DNA from: Pelobates cultripes
Lineage: Eukaryota; Chordata; Amphibia; Anura; Pelobatidae
Assembly (NCBI GenBank): GCA_933207985.1
Contig: OW240914.1
Location: forward strand, 208,463,777-208,527,776
Direction: 5' to 3'
Length of the DNA stretch: 64,000 nucleotides
Both the position numbers and the translations under genes were made by a program. Positions 23,230-33,352 of this stretch are shown here, one piece after another; the first letter of the stretch is position 1, and each line of letters starts with the position of its first letter. The notes beneath the pieces are model-generated. The model was given only the letters and a program-made list of their open reading frames with translations, made no database searches and was not told where the DNA came from.

Positions 23230-24540
23230 AGGGACTGTAAAGGTATGGCCTTTTCTTGGTCGGGTAGGATCAACATTCTAAAAGCATACATTTTACCAAA
23301 ATGACTGTATCTGTGGAGAATGATCCCACTCAATTTCCCAGAAAACTGGCTATCTTTACTACATACATCCTTTTTTTTAAAAAATTGTATGGGGTGGCAA
23401 GAAAGTAAGAGTTAAAATGAAAGTTTTGGGCAGATCAAGGCAGGATGGAGGTTTGGGGTGCCCGGAAATTTTACAATATTATCAGGCTAGCAGACTCTTT
23501 CATATATTGCTCTCACAAAATAATGCTGAAACTCAAGAAACATGGAATAAAATGGAACAAGCTAAAACAGGGGTAGGAAACCTAACCTCAGTATTTTGGG
23601 TCCTAGATGTGAATAAAAAAATTTATCAAAGAGGCACGAACTAAATCCCAGATACTCAAAGAGTTAACAAGTTGGTGGGACAAATTCACAATCAACATAG
23701 AACTCAGACATAGAATAATAGATGTGCTCCCATTTTCCAGTATTTCAGATATGTTAGACAACATAAAATAGATACTTGGAGGAATGGGGGGATAACGGAA
23801 TTTACAAATATACTAGCTGAACATGAAATTAAAAACTTCAATCAAATTATGGAGGAATTCAACATTCCCCACAAAGAAACCTTTAACTATCTGCGAATTA
23901 TGGGCTTCCTAGCAGAATATCTCCTTCAAAACAGGGGGGAGAAAATTACAATCCTTAAACATCTACTCAAATTAAAGAATTATAGAAACCTATTGGCAAA
24001 ATGTGCTAAAGTTATATACAGATGGAGACACGATAAATGGATAGAACTGATTAATAAATGGGAAAAAGAACTACAAGTACATATAGAAGAATAAGCGTGG
24101 ATAAGCTCTCTAAATAAACTAAATAATTATGTATGTTGCCTAAACCTTACGGAAACCCAATTCAAAGTCTCAAACAGATGGTACCTAACACCGAAATGTT
24201 TAAAGTCATCAGACAGAAGCTGGAAATGTAATATCAATGAAGATAATTTGATCCACAGTTGGTGGCAGTGCACACCCATAAAAACATTCTGGAAAGATGT
24301 AATCAAGGTAATACATCAAATAACGGAAATAAAATTAGTTTTTAAGCTGCTAAACTTGTACTGGCCACAAATGACAAAAAAAAACCCACTAATAATAATG
24401 CTACATTACACCAGCTAAAGTACTTTTAGCACGAAATTCAAAAATAAGGTGAATCCCACACACCCAAGAATTAATATAACAACAGTTATATGGCAAGCAA
24501 GAATGGAAAAGAGGAACCCGGTAAACCTATGAAACAGATA
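23230..24540 (+). pseudogene. LINE D ORF2 C-terminal region
   Basis: Fragments such as NLRDCKGMAFSW, ILKAYILPK, SRQDGGLGCPEILQYYQASR (23417-23520), FNYLRIMGFLAEYL (23880-23930) and the decayed Cys/Trp knuckle near 24215-24275 (SWKCNI... SWWQCTPIKTFWK) follow in the order seen in LINE C. At least four frameshifts or stops divide them. It ends in A-rich 3-prime sequence before the repeat at 24776. Confidence 0.8.
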
Positions 24541-24775
24541 TACTCAAATAAAAGACTGGGAAACATAGATATTCAAAATGGAAATGATAATCTAATAAAT
24601 ATCACCACCACTACTCTCCTCCCTTATAAACTTAGTATGCAATAATTAAAACAGGTATAGTTAAGGTCTAGACACAGCGAGGTGATGGCCAGAAAAGGAG
24701 GAGGGGAGGAAAAGAAAAAAAGGAAAATAACAACCCCTAAACAGGCAGACAAAACAAAATAACAAAACAATGAAA

Positions 24776-25050
24776 ATACACTGGGCACAAGAGGTTCTCT
24801 CTCCAAAAGTAAATGGGTAAAGCAAATCTGATAAACAAGAATTTACAATAGGAATTAAACAAAGGGTTGGGGGGAGATTGGGGATCCAGGTGGGGAGGTT
24901 TAGGGAGTTTAATAGGATAAAATTAGATATTTATGATGACAAGAGTACCAAGGTACCAAGGGTAGGTGGGGAGATTGGGGATCCGGGTGGTGAGGTTTAG
25001 GGAGTTTAATAGGATAACACAAGATATTTATGATGACAAGAGTACCAAGG
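24776..25050. repeat. 184-bp repeat, copies 2 and 3 (partial)
   Basis: 24776-24959 repeats 23031-23214 almost exactly. 24960-25050 repeats only its second half (GGGGAGATTGGGGATCC through GACAAGAGTACCAAGG) with a few differences. The tandem partial copy suggests unequal exchange or slippage after transfer from, or to, the LINE D copy. Confidence 0.85.
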
Positions 25051-25109
25051 CCTGAACCACAGAAGCATCAGAAAACTATAAAAAACAAAACAAAAAAAAA
25101 CAAGGAAGA

Positions 25110-25860
25110 AGAAAAAAAGTGGAAAATTCGGGGATTTCACTTGATACCAAGCCAAGGCCAGGTAGACCAAAAAAGATTTCAGCCCCAACTGAAAGAAGAA
25201 TTGTTCGGGATACAAAGCAAAAACCCACAGGTAACCTTGGGAGAAATACAGGCTACTCTGGAAAAAGACAGTGTGGTTGTTTCAAGGAGCACAATACGAC
25301 GATACTTGAACGAATATGAGCTCCATGGATCTAGATACCAGAAATGAGCCTTTACTGTGCCAATACCACAAAAACGTCTGGTTACAATATGCCCGACAAA
25401 ACCTTGACACACCTCACAGCTTCTGGCACACTGTAATTTGTAGTGTCGAGACCAAAATAGAGCTTTATGGTCTCAGCCATAAGCGCTATGTTTGGAGAGG
25501 GGTCAACAAGGCCTATCGTGAAAAGAATACCATCACCACTGAAAAGCATGGTGGTGGCTCACTTTTATGGGTGAGTGAGCTCTAAAGGCACAGGGAATCG
25601 TGTGACAATTGATGGCAAGATGAATGCAGCATGTTATCCGAAAATACTGGCAGACAATTTAAATTCTCCAGGACGAGGGCTGCACATGGGACGCTCTTGG
25701 ACATTCCAGCAAGACAATGACCCTACGCACAAGGGTTGACCTTCCAATGGTTACAGCAGGAAAAGGTGAAGGTTCTGGAGTGACCATCATAGTCTCCTGA
25801 CCTTGATATCATTGGGAACTGCAACAGGCGGAATGACAGATGCCAGTTGATAAATGATAT
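25110..25860 (+). pseudogene. Tc1/mariner transposase relic
   Basis: In shifting frames: KPRPGRPKKISAPTERRIVR (25150-25210), the Tc1 GRPR-like linker between the DNA-binding helices; VTLGEIQATLEKDSVVVSRS and YLNEYELHGSRYQK (25230-25345); then YGLSHKRYVWRG and KHGGGSLLWV (25470-25575), close to the catalytic domain. A trace of QQDNDP (about 25710) marks the second Asp. Multiple frameshifts and missing inverted repeats show a very old copy. It differs from the copy at 7305-9901. Confidence 0.8.
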
Positions 25861-27097
25861 ATACTTTTATCCATCTGCCACACTCTTTTAAAAAGGATTT
25901 AAAGATAATAGTAAAACGTCTTAGCGAATACAGAGATGTAACATTTTTCATGCGCTATTTAGGATGTCCTCCAACAGCTAAATGAATAATATGTTCCAGA
26001 TCCCCTTGTTTCTAATGGGTAGTTAGGTGTCAACGTGATCATTTGTACTTGCTATTGTTAAATTATCACTCGTTTTTTGTTAGAGCATACCATATATTTT
26101 ATTCTCCCTTGAACTTGTTTTTTTGGGGGACCATGTCCCATTTTGATAGTCATACTTTTAAAAATCTCAATAAAAGACATTATCTAAAAGATAATCACCC
26201 TGTCTGATATGCTCAATTCTAATTTAGTGCATTTAGTAGAATACTTTTAAAATAGAGTTACTAAACTGTAGCAAAGTCACCAACACTGTTAGCTATACTC
26301 TCCAGCTTAAAGTAAATCTACCCCAAAAAGCTTATGTTATTTTAACTGTTCACTATAATATGGCATTATATTCAGCGCCTGTGGCAACAAATGATGTTTC
26401 TGTATGTAATTCAGTTATATTTATTTGTTTAGTGTTATAGAATTTCAGCCTCCCGGTCAGCTAACACTTGTTTTGTGTATGTATTTTTAATATGCCTTGA
26501 AAAATATACACCCTAGGGAAATCTGCAAATGGGCTTGATGTAAAATGCTCTTACAGAGAGTTAGGATCTATGTGACAATATCTCTGTTCAAAAAACTACC
26601 CTTGGGACATTTATATAGACAGAAAAATAAAGGTTGAAATTATTATGGCTGACTAACTATATTGCATGTTGTAACATTGTAGCAAAATACCGAGTACACC
26701 TTAGATATATAATATTTCTAGTTAAAAAATTAAAATTAAAAAAATTCAGTTCAGAAAGTACATTTAAATATGGGATTTTCTCTAATTCTGATCTACTTTA
26801 GCTAGGCTTGAAATCTGCTGTTTAATTAATAATTCTGCATGCTCATATTAAATGTTCACTTCACGACTATAGTCTTTTTAAAATATACACATAGAATATA
26901 GAATATAAACATACAAGATCCTGTTAGATTATACATAATTTGATTAGGGCATTTATTTTGTTAGATAAACCATGGCTCTCTTTAAAACAGGACAAAAAGG
27001 GTAGCTAGAAAGAAAAAAGAAGAGCAGAATCATCTCATAGTTTGTGAGATAAATGGCCCCTGGATATATAGCAGTATCCTAAGAAATTAAGGGGTAA
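25861..27097. other. Non-coding AT-rich DNA
   Basis: No gene is visible. The end of a retroelement may lie near 26160-26190 (CTCAATAAAAGACATTATC), but no coding match was found. The rest shows no recognisable structure. Confidence 0.35.
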
Positions 27098-28057
27098 GTG
27101 GCTACAGTGAAAGCAACTGTAACAAGACTGGAGAAGTAACAAAAATTACTAATTAGTTATATACAATAAAACCCAAGCCTTGTAAGGCTATTCCTTTACC
27201 TCACACTACTGTACAACCAGGAAGTTAGAACGGCATGCACACAGCTGGCTTTATTAAAAAGTTGGCCAATATGAGCATTGTTCAATAAAGGGTAAATCCC
27301 AAGCAGTGAGTAGTTAGATTCCTTGTCTATAGAGAGTCAATTCCCTGATGCTTAAGGAATTGTGGTATCTCAAATATAGTGGGGTACCAGTGATTGTATG
27401 TCTATATCCTCTTTAAATGCTATATAGAAGGAACCAGTATGTCCAGAGGTACGCCTTCTTGCTTGCAGATATATAGATATATATAAATGGTATTACCATG
27501 TCCAAGTGGATCCTCTTAGTATGTTGAGTCCACAGATGAGCACCTATAGGAAAAAATTAAAGTAGGATAGAACAAGCCACTCCTTGGAATCTAACTTAAT
27601 AGGAGCTCTTTTTTTCCAGGTAGGCATTGTCCCCTCTGCCTATTCCTCTGCAGTCCTTCTTGCAGGCAGGCATGAACCTCTGCCTGCAATGTGATATATT
27701 CTGTCTTTATAAAGACACTTGCAGCTCTCAGGTCTAGCTTTCTTTTTAAAATCCAAGGGCGGTAAATGGGATAAAGTGCGATACAAACAGTGCAGGCTAG
27801 CCACTCAAATTAGGGGATCAATCCCAAATCCCAAAAGACACAAGTAAACAAGTAGTATAGTTGCAAACATATAGCAGTGAGGGCGCCACAGTCACAAACG
27901 TGCAAATATATTTACCATACGAATAGTAGGATTAGGCATGTATGGAAACAAAAAGGAATATATACTTAGTGAAAAATTTAATAACACAGATAAAACAAGT
28001 ACTACAAACAATAGATACACTCACAAATATAGTGGCACAAAAAATAAATACTTCTAA
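27098..28057. repeat. 960-bp direct repeat, left copy
   Basis: It starts GGCTACAGTGAAAGCAAC and ends AAAATAAATACTTCTA. The right copy begins at 28523, so the repeat period is 1425 bp. The copies are nearly identical, with a few substitutions and small indels (for example GGTAGGCATT against GGCGGTATT). No ORF is present. The arrangement can be read as LTR-like ends of a short element or as a partial tandem PLE. Confidence 0.85.
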
Positions 28058-28252
28058 TTGTGCTAGAGAGCTTGTCAGCCACTGCAGGGCTAAGTCCCCG
28101 TATGGTGAATATCAGCCTTGGTGCCTCAGGATGTCAGTCACACGCTTATTTCAGAAATTCTTCAGATGAAGTGTAAGAGTGAAGGTGTTGGTAGATCCAG
28201 CAGGTATAGGCTGTAGGATTGAAGTCTTTGGAGATACCTCAAGCTTTCTTCT

Positions 28253-28288
28253 GCTCAACATGTTTCGTCTAGTGACTTTTTCAAGAGC
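28253..28288 (-). ncRNA. Hammerhead-ribozyme-like motif, minus strand
   Basis: Read on the minus strand: stem I GCTC (28288-28285) with GAGC (28256-28253), all four pairs intact; core TTGAAAA (28284-28278); stem II GTC/GAC around a four-base loop; GAAAC (28266-28262); stem III AC/GT; cleavage-site U at 28257. The same U3/A8 core replacement occurs as at 13845. It lies between the 960-bp direct repeats, downstream of a TATA-like box. Confidence 0.5.
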
Positions 28289-28336
28289 TGTGTCTTTTAC
28301 TCTGTTCCGGCTGTTTAAATATCATGAATTGCGCGG

Positions 28337-28346
28337 CTTTTTATAG
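28337..28346 (-). promoter_or_regulatory. TATA-like box upstream of the hammerhead-like motif
   Basis: The minus strand reads CTATAAAAAG, preceded by a GC-rich GCGCATGCGCAT palindrome. It stands about 50 bp upstream of the ribozyme-like motif on the same strand. Inferred core promoter of a PLE-type repeat. Confidence 0.45.
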
Positions 28347-28522
28347 TATGCGCATGCGCACAACAGTGAACGTAATCATGTGCGCACTTCCAGCCTGAAC
28401 CACAAATAGCTGTATTGACAATCTACGCCGGGTGATACTGTTCCGTTCAGGACCATCGGATCCTACTGAACTGAGTGTATTAGCGATAAAAAAACCTCCT
28501 AAGAAGGAAAATATAAAATTCT

Positions 28523-29482
28523 GGCTACAGTGAAAGCAACTGTAACAAGACTGGAGAAGTAACAAAAATTACTAATTAGTTATATACAATAAAACCCAAG
28601 CCTTATAAGGCTATTCCTTTACCTCACACTACTGTACAACCAGGAAGTTAGAACGGCATGCACACAGCTGGCTTTATTAAAAAGTTGGCCAATATGAGCA
28701 TTGTTCAATAAAGGGTAAATCCCAAGTAGTGAGTAGTTAGATTCCTTGTCTATAGAGAGTCAATCCCCTGATGCTTAAGGAATTGTGGTATCTCAAATAT
28801 AGTGGGGTACCAGTGATTGTATGTCTATATCCTCTTTAAATGCTATATAGAAGGAACCAGTATGTCCAGAGGTACGCCTTCTTGCTTACAGATATATAGA
28901 TATATTTAAATGGTATTACAAGGTCCAAGTGGATCCTCTTAGTATGTTGAGTCCACAGATGAGCACCTATAGAAAAAAATTAAAGTAGGATAGAACAAGC
29001 CACTCTTTTTTGGAATCTAACTTAATAGGAGCTCTTTTTTTCCAGGCGGTATTGTCCCCTCTGCCTATTCCTCTGCAGTCCTTCTTGCAGGCAGGCATGC
29101 ACCTCTGCCTGCAATGTGATATATCCTGCCTTTATAAAGACACTTGCAGCTCTCAGGTCTAGCTTTCTTTTTAAAATCCAAGGGCGGTAAATGGGATAAA
29201 GTGCGATACAAACAGTGCAGGCTAGCCACTCAAATTAGGGGATCAATCCCAAATCCCAAAAGACACAAGTAAACAAGTAGTATAGTTGCAAACATATAGC
29301 AGTGAGGGCGCCACAGTCACAAACGTGCAAATATATTTACCATACGAATAGTAGGATTAGGCATGAATGGAAACAAAAAGGAATATATACATAGTGAAGT
29401 ATTTAATAACACAGATAAAACAAGTACTACAAACAATAGATACACTCACAAATATAGTGGCACAAAAAATAAATACTTCTAG
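28523..29482. repeat. 960-bp direct repeat, right copy
   Basis: It is homologous to 27098-28057 along its full length and diverges after ATACTTCTA, where the left copy continues into the ribozyme-bearing spacer. No coding capacity. Confidence 0.85.
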
Positions 29483-29871
29483 TCATTAGTTTGTGATTAA
29501 CCCCCCTAGTTAACCCACCTAGTTTGTAGCAAAAATCAGCAGGGCAGGAGAGCACACAAAATAATTAACAATAGACAAATACGTTATACACACTCTGCAC
29601 CTATAATGGGTACACAGTGACTTAGACATATGAGTAGTCCAGGGTCCTACATAAATGTTTAGGCTTTATAGTTCCTCAACTGGCTGTGTTAGAGACAGGC
29701 TGCTTAAATTAAGCCTCAATTTAAGTAATAACTGACTCCGGCACTTTATAACTGCAGATGGGTTACCTCAGGAGTGAGGTCACCAGATAATTTTACGCCA
29801 ATCAGTGAATGAAATTTAGTAGCTTTAAACAGGCAGCATCTAAGACAAATCATAGTATATGCACTAGACCA
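29483..29871. other. Non-coding DNA, nothing recognised
   Basis: Unique-looking AT-rich sequence between the direct repeats and the GC-rich element. Confidence 0.35.
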
Positions 29872-30118
29872 TGGGTCGTCAACCTGGTCCCTACCGCCCA
29901 CTAGTGGGCGTTTCAGGATTCCAGGTGGGCGGTAGGGATTTCAGAGATTGGGTAGGCGGAAGGGAGGGCGGGTGCGAGCCGGCGGTACCAGTGCGACCGG
30001 GTACCGCCGTCACCATTTTCGTCACCGTTTGCCACGCGGGCCGGGGCCGCCAACCAAGGGGTCCATCGGGTGGCCCATGCTGTCAGGGCCACCCGATGGA
30101 TGTGCATTGAGAAGGGGC

Positions 30119-30218
30119 NNNNNNNNNNNNNNNNNNNNNNNNNNNNNNNNNNNNNNNNNNNNNNNNNNNNNNNNNNNNNNNNNNNNNNNNNNNNNNNNNN
30201 NNNNNNNNNNNNNNNNNN
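30119..30218. other. Assembly gap of 100 N
   Basis: Exactly 100 N, a conventional placeholder of unknown true size, inside the GC-rich hairpin element. Missing sequence here probably also contains hairpins or minisatellite. Confidence 1.
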
Positions 30219-30285
30219 CCCCACTCAATTTTCTTCCATCCCTCTCCCCCTCCCCCACCCCCACTCACTCAAATTTTCTCCCTGA

Positions 30286-30668
30286 CGCCCGGTGGGCGCG
30301 CGAGGGAGCACTCTCTGTGTGCTTCCTCTTCAGCTCCCTCGCGCGCTGCGTACTGATGCCGGAGCCGGAAGATGACGTCATCTTCCGGCTCCGGCATCAG
30401 TAAGGTGCCGTAGGGAGCTGGAGAGGAAGCACACAGAGAGTGCTCCCTCGCACGCCCACCGGGTGGCAGCAGGGCCAGCCTCTGGGGGGCCCTGAGGTGA
30501 CCGGCTGCTGGGCCCCCCAGGAGAAGAGGCTGGCCCTGTGCGTACATACCGGGGTCGCAGGGCCCCCTGCGACCCGGTATGTACCCACTGAATGTGGGGC
30601 CCGGACGACCTGAGCAGTCCGGGCCCCCCAGGACCGCCGGGCCCATGACAACCGTTGCGGTTGTCATG
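30286..30668. repeat. Five consecutive hairpins
   Basis: (1) A large palindrome centred on GATGACGTCATC (30371-30382): 26-bp perfect inner arms at 30351-30402 and outer arms near 30290-30340 and 30413-30465. (2) AGGGCCAGCCTCT 30471-30483 with AGAGGCTGGCCCT 30525-30537. (3) GTACATACCGG... 30542-30561 with 30566-30584. (4) GGGGCCCGGAC 30596-30606 with GTCCGGGCCCC 30617-30627. (5) CATGACAACCG 30644-30654 with CGGTTGTCATG 30658-30668. Almost all bases can pair. Confidence 0.95.
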
Positions 30669-30689
30669 CCCTGATGGCGGCCCTGGTTG

Positions 30690-31245
30690 TCGCTGTAAAG
30701 GGGGGCAGGGGCTAAGAGGAGCCACAGGGGCAATAGAACGGGGCCGGGGATATAGAAAGGGGCACAGGGGCTATAGAAAGAAGGACAAGGGGATGTAGAG
30801 AGGAGGATATGGACAGTAGAGGGGGGCATGGGCTGTAGAAGGGGTGGGCAAGAGCACAGGGTCAATAGAAGGGGTGGGGGTGGGGGTGGGGGCTGTAGAA
30901 AGGAGGTCAGGGGCTGTAGAGAGGGGGATATGGGCTGTAGAGTGGGCACAGGGGCTATATAATGGATGAGCAGGGGTTGTAGAAGGGAAGGCACAGTGGC
31001 TGTAAAGGGGGAACAGGGGATAAAGAAGGGGTGGACAGGGGCTGTAAAAGGGGGCACAGGGGCTATAGAAAGGGGAACAGGGGCTGTAGAGGAGCACAGG
31101 GGCTATAGAAGGGAGGGCCTGGGGCTGTAGAGGGGCAGGTGCTAAAGAAGGGATGGGAAAGGGCTATAGAAAGGGGAACAGGGGCATAATGTTGAAGTTA
31201 GCATCATAACAGGGGCTGTAGAAGGGGTGGGCAAAGGCTTTAGAG
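30690..31245. repeat. GGGGCTGTAGAAGGGG minisatellite
   Basis: Degenerate units of about 15-25 bp with GGGGCTGTAGAA, GGGGGCACAGGGGCTATAG and similar words. The complementary strand stays open as a Pro/Leu/Tyr/Ser-rich frame (30269-31057), a composition effect. Confidence 0.85.
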
Positions 31246-31400
31246 GGCTGCAAAAGAAAAATAATTCTAAGTATGTCACCCCCACCCCTCAGGCTATGGA
31301 AGGGTGGGCAGCCGGGCAGGTTCCAGGAGCCTGGAACTGAAGCCTGGAGCAGGAGCCTGTAGAGAGCACAGAGCAGCCAGGGAAGTCGGCCGGACTCTCT

Positions 31401-31503
31401 TGATGATGTCAGGAGGAGGGGGCGTGACCTCCACAGCTCTTCTCCAAGACTCACTAGCGGATTGCTGTGGAAGTCACACCCCTTCCTCCTGACATCATCA
31501 GGA
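31401..31503. repeat. Hairpin, 103 bp
   Basis: TGATGATGTCAGGAGGAGGG on the left pairs with CCTTCCTCCTGACATCATCA on the right with few mismatches. The inner CCACAGC/GCTGTGG arms pair as well. Confidence 0.9.
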
Positions 31504-31672
31504 GAGGCCGTCAGACTCCATTGACTGCTCTGTTCTGGCAGGCAGCAGGGAGACAGGTTAGTTGAAAAATCCGAGTCTCCAGCCTGAGGCAGGGGATTCA
31601 GGTGTTTTGCACCCCCCCTGCTCTGGCGCCCTAAGGCGGCCGTCTGTGCCACCTTATGGATGCGCCGGCCAT

Positions 31673-32012
31673 GGTAAGCAGACAAGTCTGCAATCCAAGC
31701 CTAGTCCCAAGCTTTGTTCATTATTTTAAGGGTTAGCTTAACTGGCGATAATAGGCCTAAATCAATTTAACACCTCTAATATTTGAGAGTCGATTTATAC
31801 ACCAGCATGGGACACCACCATATGCTCCTTCTTTTTTCCTGAATTGGTCACTTTTCATTTGATCGGTGAATAAAATTAATATGTAGTGGTTGTCCCGTAG
31901 CCATAAATCATGATTCATGAGGGCATTTAATTATTAACTGCAAGCATGCATTTGTAGGATTCCATGCAGATAACTTTGTAATATTTATGTATAACTGTCT
32001 TGTTTAAAACAG
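31673..32012 (+). other. Intron end before tetraspanin exon
   Basis: Intronic sequence with no repeat recognised. It ends in a moderately pyrimidine-rich stretch and the acceptor AAAACAG at 32012. Confidence 0.5.
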
Positions 32013-32204
32013 ATGGGTGGTGCTGCTGGGATTGGAATGGGTTTATGGACATTGCTGGAGAAGAGTAGCTACATAACGTTCCTTGCTAATAGCACTCTAT
32101 CTGTGTCTGCATATATCCTACTCTTTGCTGGAGGCGTTGTCATGATAACGGGTTTTCTTGGATGTTGCGCAATGATCAGAGAGCACAAAGGATGCCTTTC
32201 AGCG
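32013..32204 (+). CDS. Tetraspanin (CD151/TSPAN11 subfamily), second coding exon
   Basis: A 192-nt exon (64 codons, phase 0 at both ends) between an AG acceptor and GCG|GTAAGG donor. Joined in phase to 11551-11648 it continues FLFW-MGGAAGIGMGLWTL: the end of TM1, then the small extracellular loop (EKSSYITFLANSTLS), TM2 (AYILLFAGGVVMITGFLG) and the intracellular loop beginning CCAMIREHKGCLS. The loop KGCLS and GGAA resemble TSPAN11 more than CD151, while GTV-LKYLLF in exon 1 resembles CD151, so I name only the subfamily. TM3, the large loop with the CCG motif and TM4 are not in recognisable exons here. Confidence 0.92.
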
Positions 32205-32235
32205 GTAAGGAAAGTATGGCATGTATCTACATGTA

Positions 32236-32493
32236 AATAAAAAATTTTTCAGCGCTGAGTAGATAATCCCCTTAGAAATAAAAAAGGTGCATACATATGC
32301 AAAAAATGAAAAAAATCAGGCAGAGAAAAGTGTCCAAAATATATAGTTCTGTAACAAAGTCCTATAGTGAGAAAGTCCAGATAACGTTGTGATATGTAGA
32401 AACTCAAAAGCATGTAGGAATACCTTGAGAAAAAAGAAACAAAAAAAGATACATAGCGTGATACTGTATCAAAATTTATTGCCCAGAATACAA
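32236..32493. mobile_element. 258-bp retroposed insert 31 bp after the exon donor
   Basis: It is flanked by an exact 15-bp direct repeat ATGTATCTACATGTA (32221-32235 and 32494-32508). The left end of the insert is A/T-rich (AATAAAAAATTTTTC) and the right end has TTTATTGCCCAGAA. No coding capacity. Part of it (CCTTGAGAAAAAAGAAAC, 32433-32450) resembles a hammerhead-like motif without stem II, so it may be a PLE end. It lies in the intron just downstream of the tetraspanin exon. Confidence 0.65.
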
Positions 32494-32508
32494 ATGTATC
32501 TACATGTA

Positions 32509-33352
32509 TGTAATCAAAAGTAATGCATGTACTATGCAATCATGCCCAGGTAATTCTTTAATGCAGTGCTACATTGATCTCCTGGTGTTTAGGTCTCTTT
32601 GTACATGTTTCGGTAAGCATTCTTAAGTTAGCATTTTTGAAGAAATCAATTATTTATTTTGTTTTATATATCTGTTTATCACTAAAGAAACATTCATATT
32701 TTGTACTTTATTTTTTAAACTAGTAATTTATTTTTTTAAGTAAAAAAGCATAGACCATGGAGATTTATCTAGGAAATATATATTTATTCTATTTTATGTG
32801 CAAAGTGCTAAATGTTGAGAGGCATGCTGTTGGTTTCCATGGTGATTGGTTCTTATTTACAACTCTATCCACGAATAACATCTGGTTTTGCCATGCTAAA
32901 TCTCTCCAGTTGTGTCCACACTCATATTCATAATATTTGTCTCAGCAGAAAAAATATGTCTTTGACCTGTAGCCCATGTGTGATTATACATACGGCAATT
33001 ATACGTTTTGGTAATGAAACAGAGGACACTGATACTCAACCAAATATTTCTAAACTACAACAGGAAACCTATGTACGGACGTTTTAAAAGTGGGAAGAGA
33101 AGGATAACAGTGTTTTAACAACAGACAAACAACTGGTTTAAGACTTGATCTACGTGAATGCCAAATAAACCATCCATTTCCTGAACTGATATCTGTTCTG
33201 CTTGCTGAAGGACTGAATATGAAAATTGCTTCCTTGCAGTACTTATAATTCATGAGGAAATTAATTTATCAATCAAAGGGCTGCCCTGAATTACTTGAGT
33301 GAATTCTTTCCTGCAGCACATTAGTTCAACATGCACATACCATGTACTAGTA
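32509..33352. other. Intronic DNA, nothing recognised
   Basis: AT-rich sequence without clear repeats. I looked for the next tetraspanin exon (TM3, about 25 codons) and did not see one. Confidence 0.4.

Larger units (their letters stand above)
17037..24775 (+). mobile_element. LINE D: old L1/Tx1-type LINE with nested insertions
   Basis: Collinear ORF2 fragments appear in order on the + strand: endonuclease (17404-17935, continuing 19891-19990), linker (21430-21900), reverse transcriptase (22148-22720) and thumb/C-terminal region (22930-24540), followed by an A-rich 3-prime part. Two other LINE-derived inserts (17952-19874 and about 19993-21420) and a 184-bp repeat (23031-23214) interrupt it. 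Stops and frameshifts are frequent, so it is long dead. The protein and DNA are close to LINE C at 47939-62936, probably the same family. The 5-prime edge at about 17037 is approximate. Confidence 0.75.
29872..31672. mobile_element. GC-rich palindromic element complex, probably hAT-type
   Basis: It starts near CCATGGGTCGTCAACCTGG with an immediate hairpin built on CCCTACCGCCCACTAGTGGGC and its complement GTGGGCGGTAGGG. It ends near GCGCCGGCCATGG. In between lie a 100-N gap, a chain of hairpins, a GGGGCTGTAGAA minisatellite and a further hairpin at 31401-31503. Composition changes sharply from the AT-rich flanks. No transposase is present. Exact termini and duplication could not be fixed, so class assignment is tentative. 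Confidence 0.5.

Noticed and set aside
30269..31057. 262-codon Pro/Leu-rich minus-strand frame
   Set aside because: It runs through the hairpin array and the GGGGCTGTAG minisatellite. Composition explains the openness, and no known domain appears.
31304..31685. Overlapping frames (173 codons minus strand, 62 plus strand) near the tetraspanin exon
   Set aside because: They overlap the 31401-31503 hairpin and GC-rich element; no tetraspanin or other domain.
32433..32450. Possible sixth hammerhead-like motif (CTTGAGAAAAAAGAAAC)
   Set aside because: There is no stem II and no stem I complementarity, and A-rich sequence can produce this by chance.
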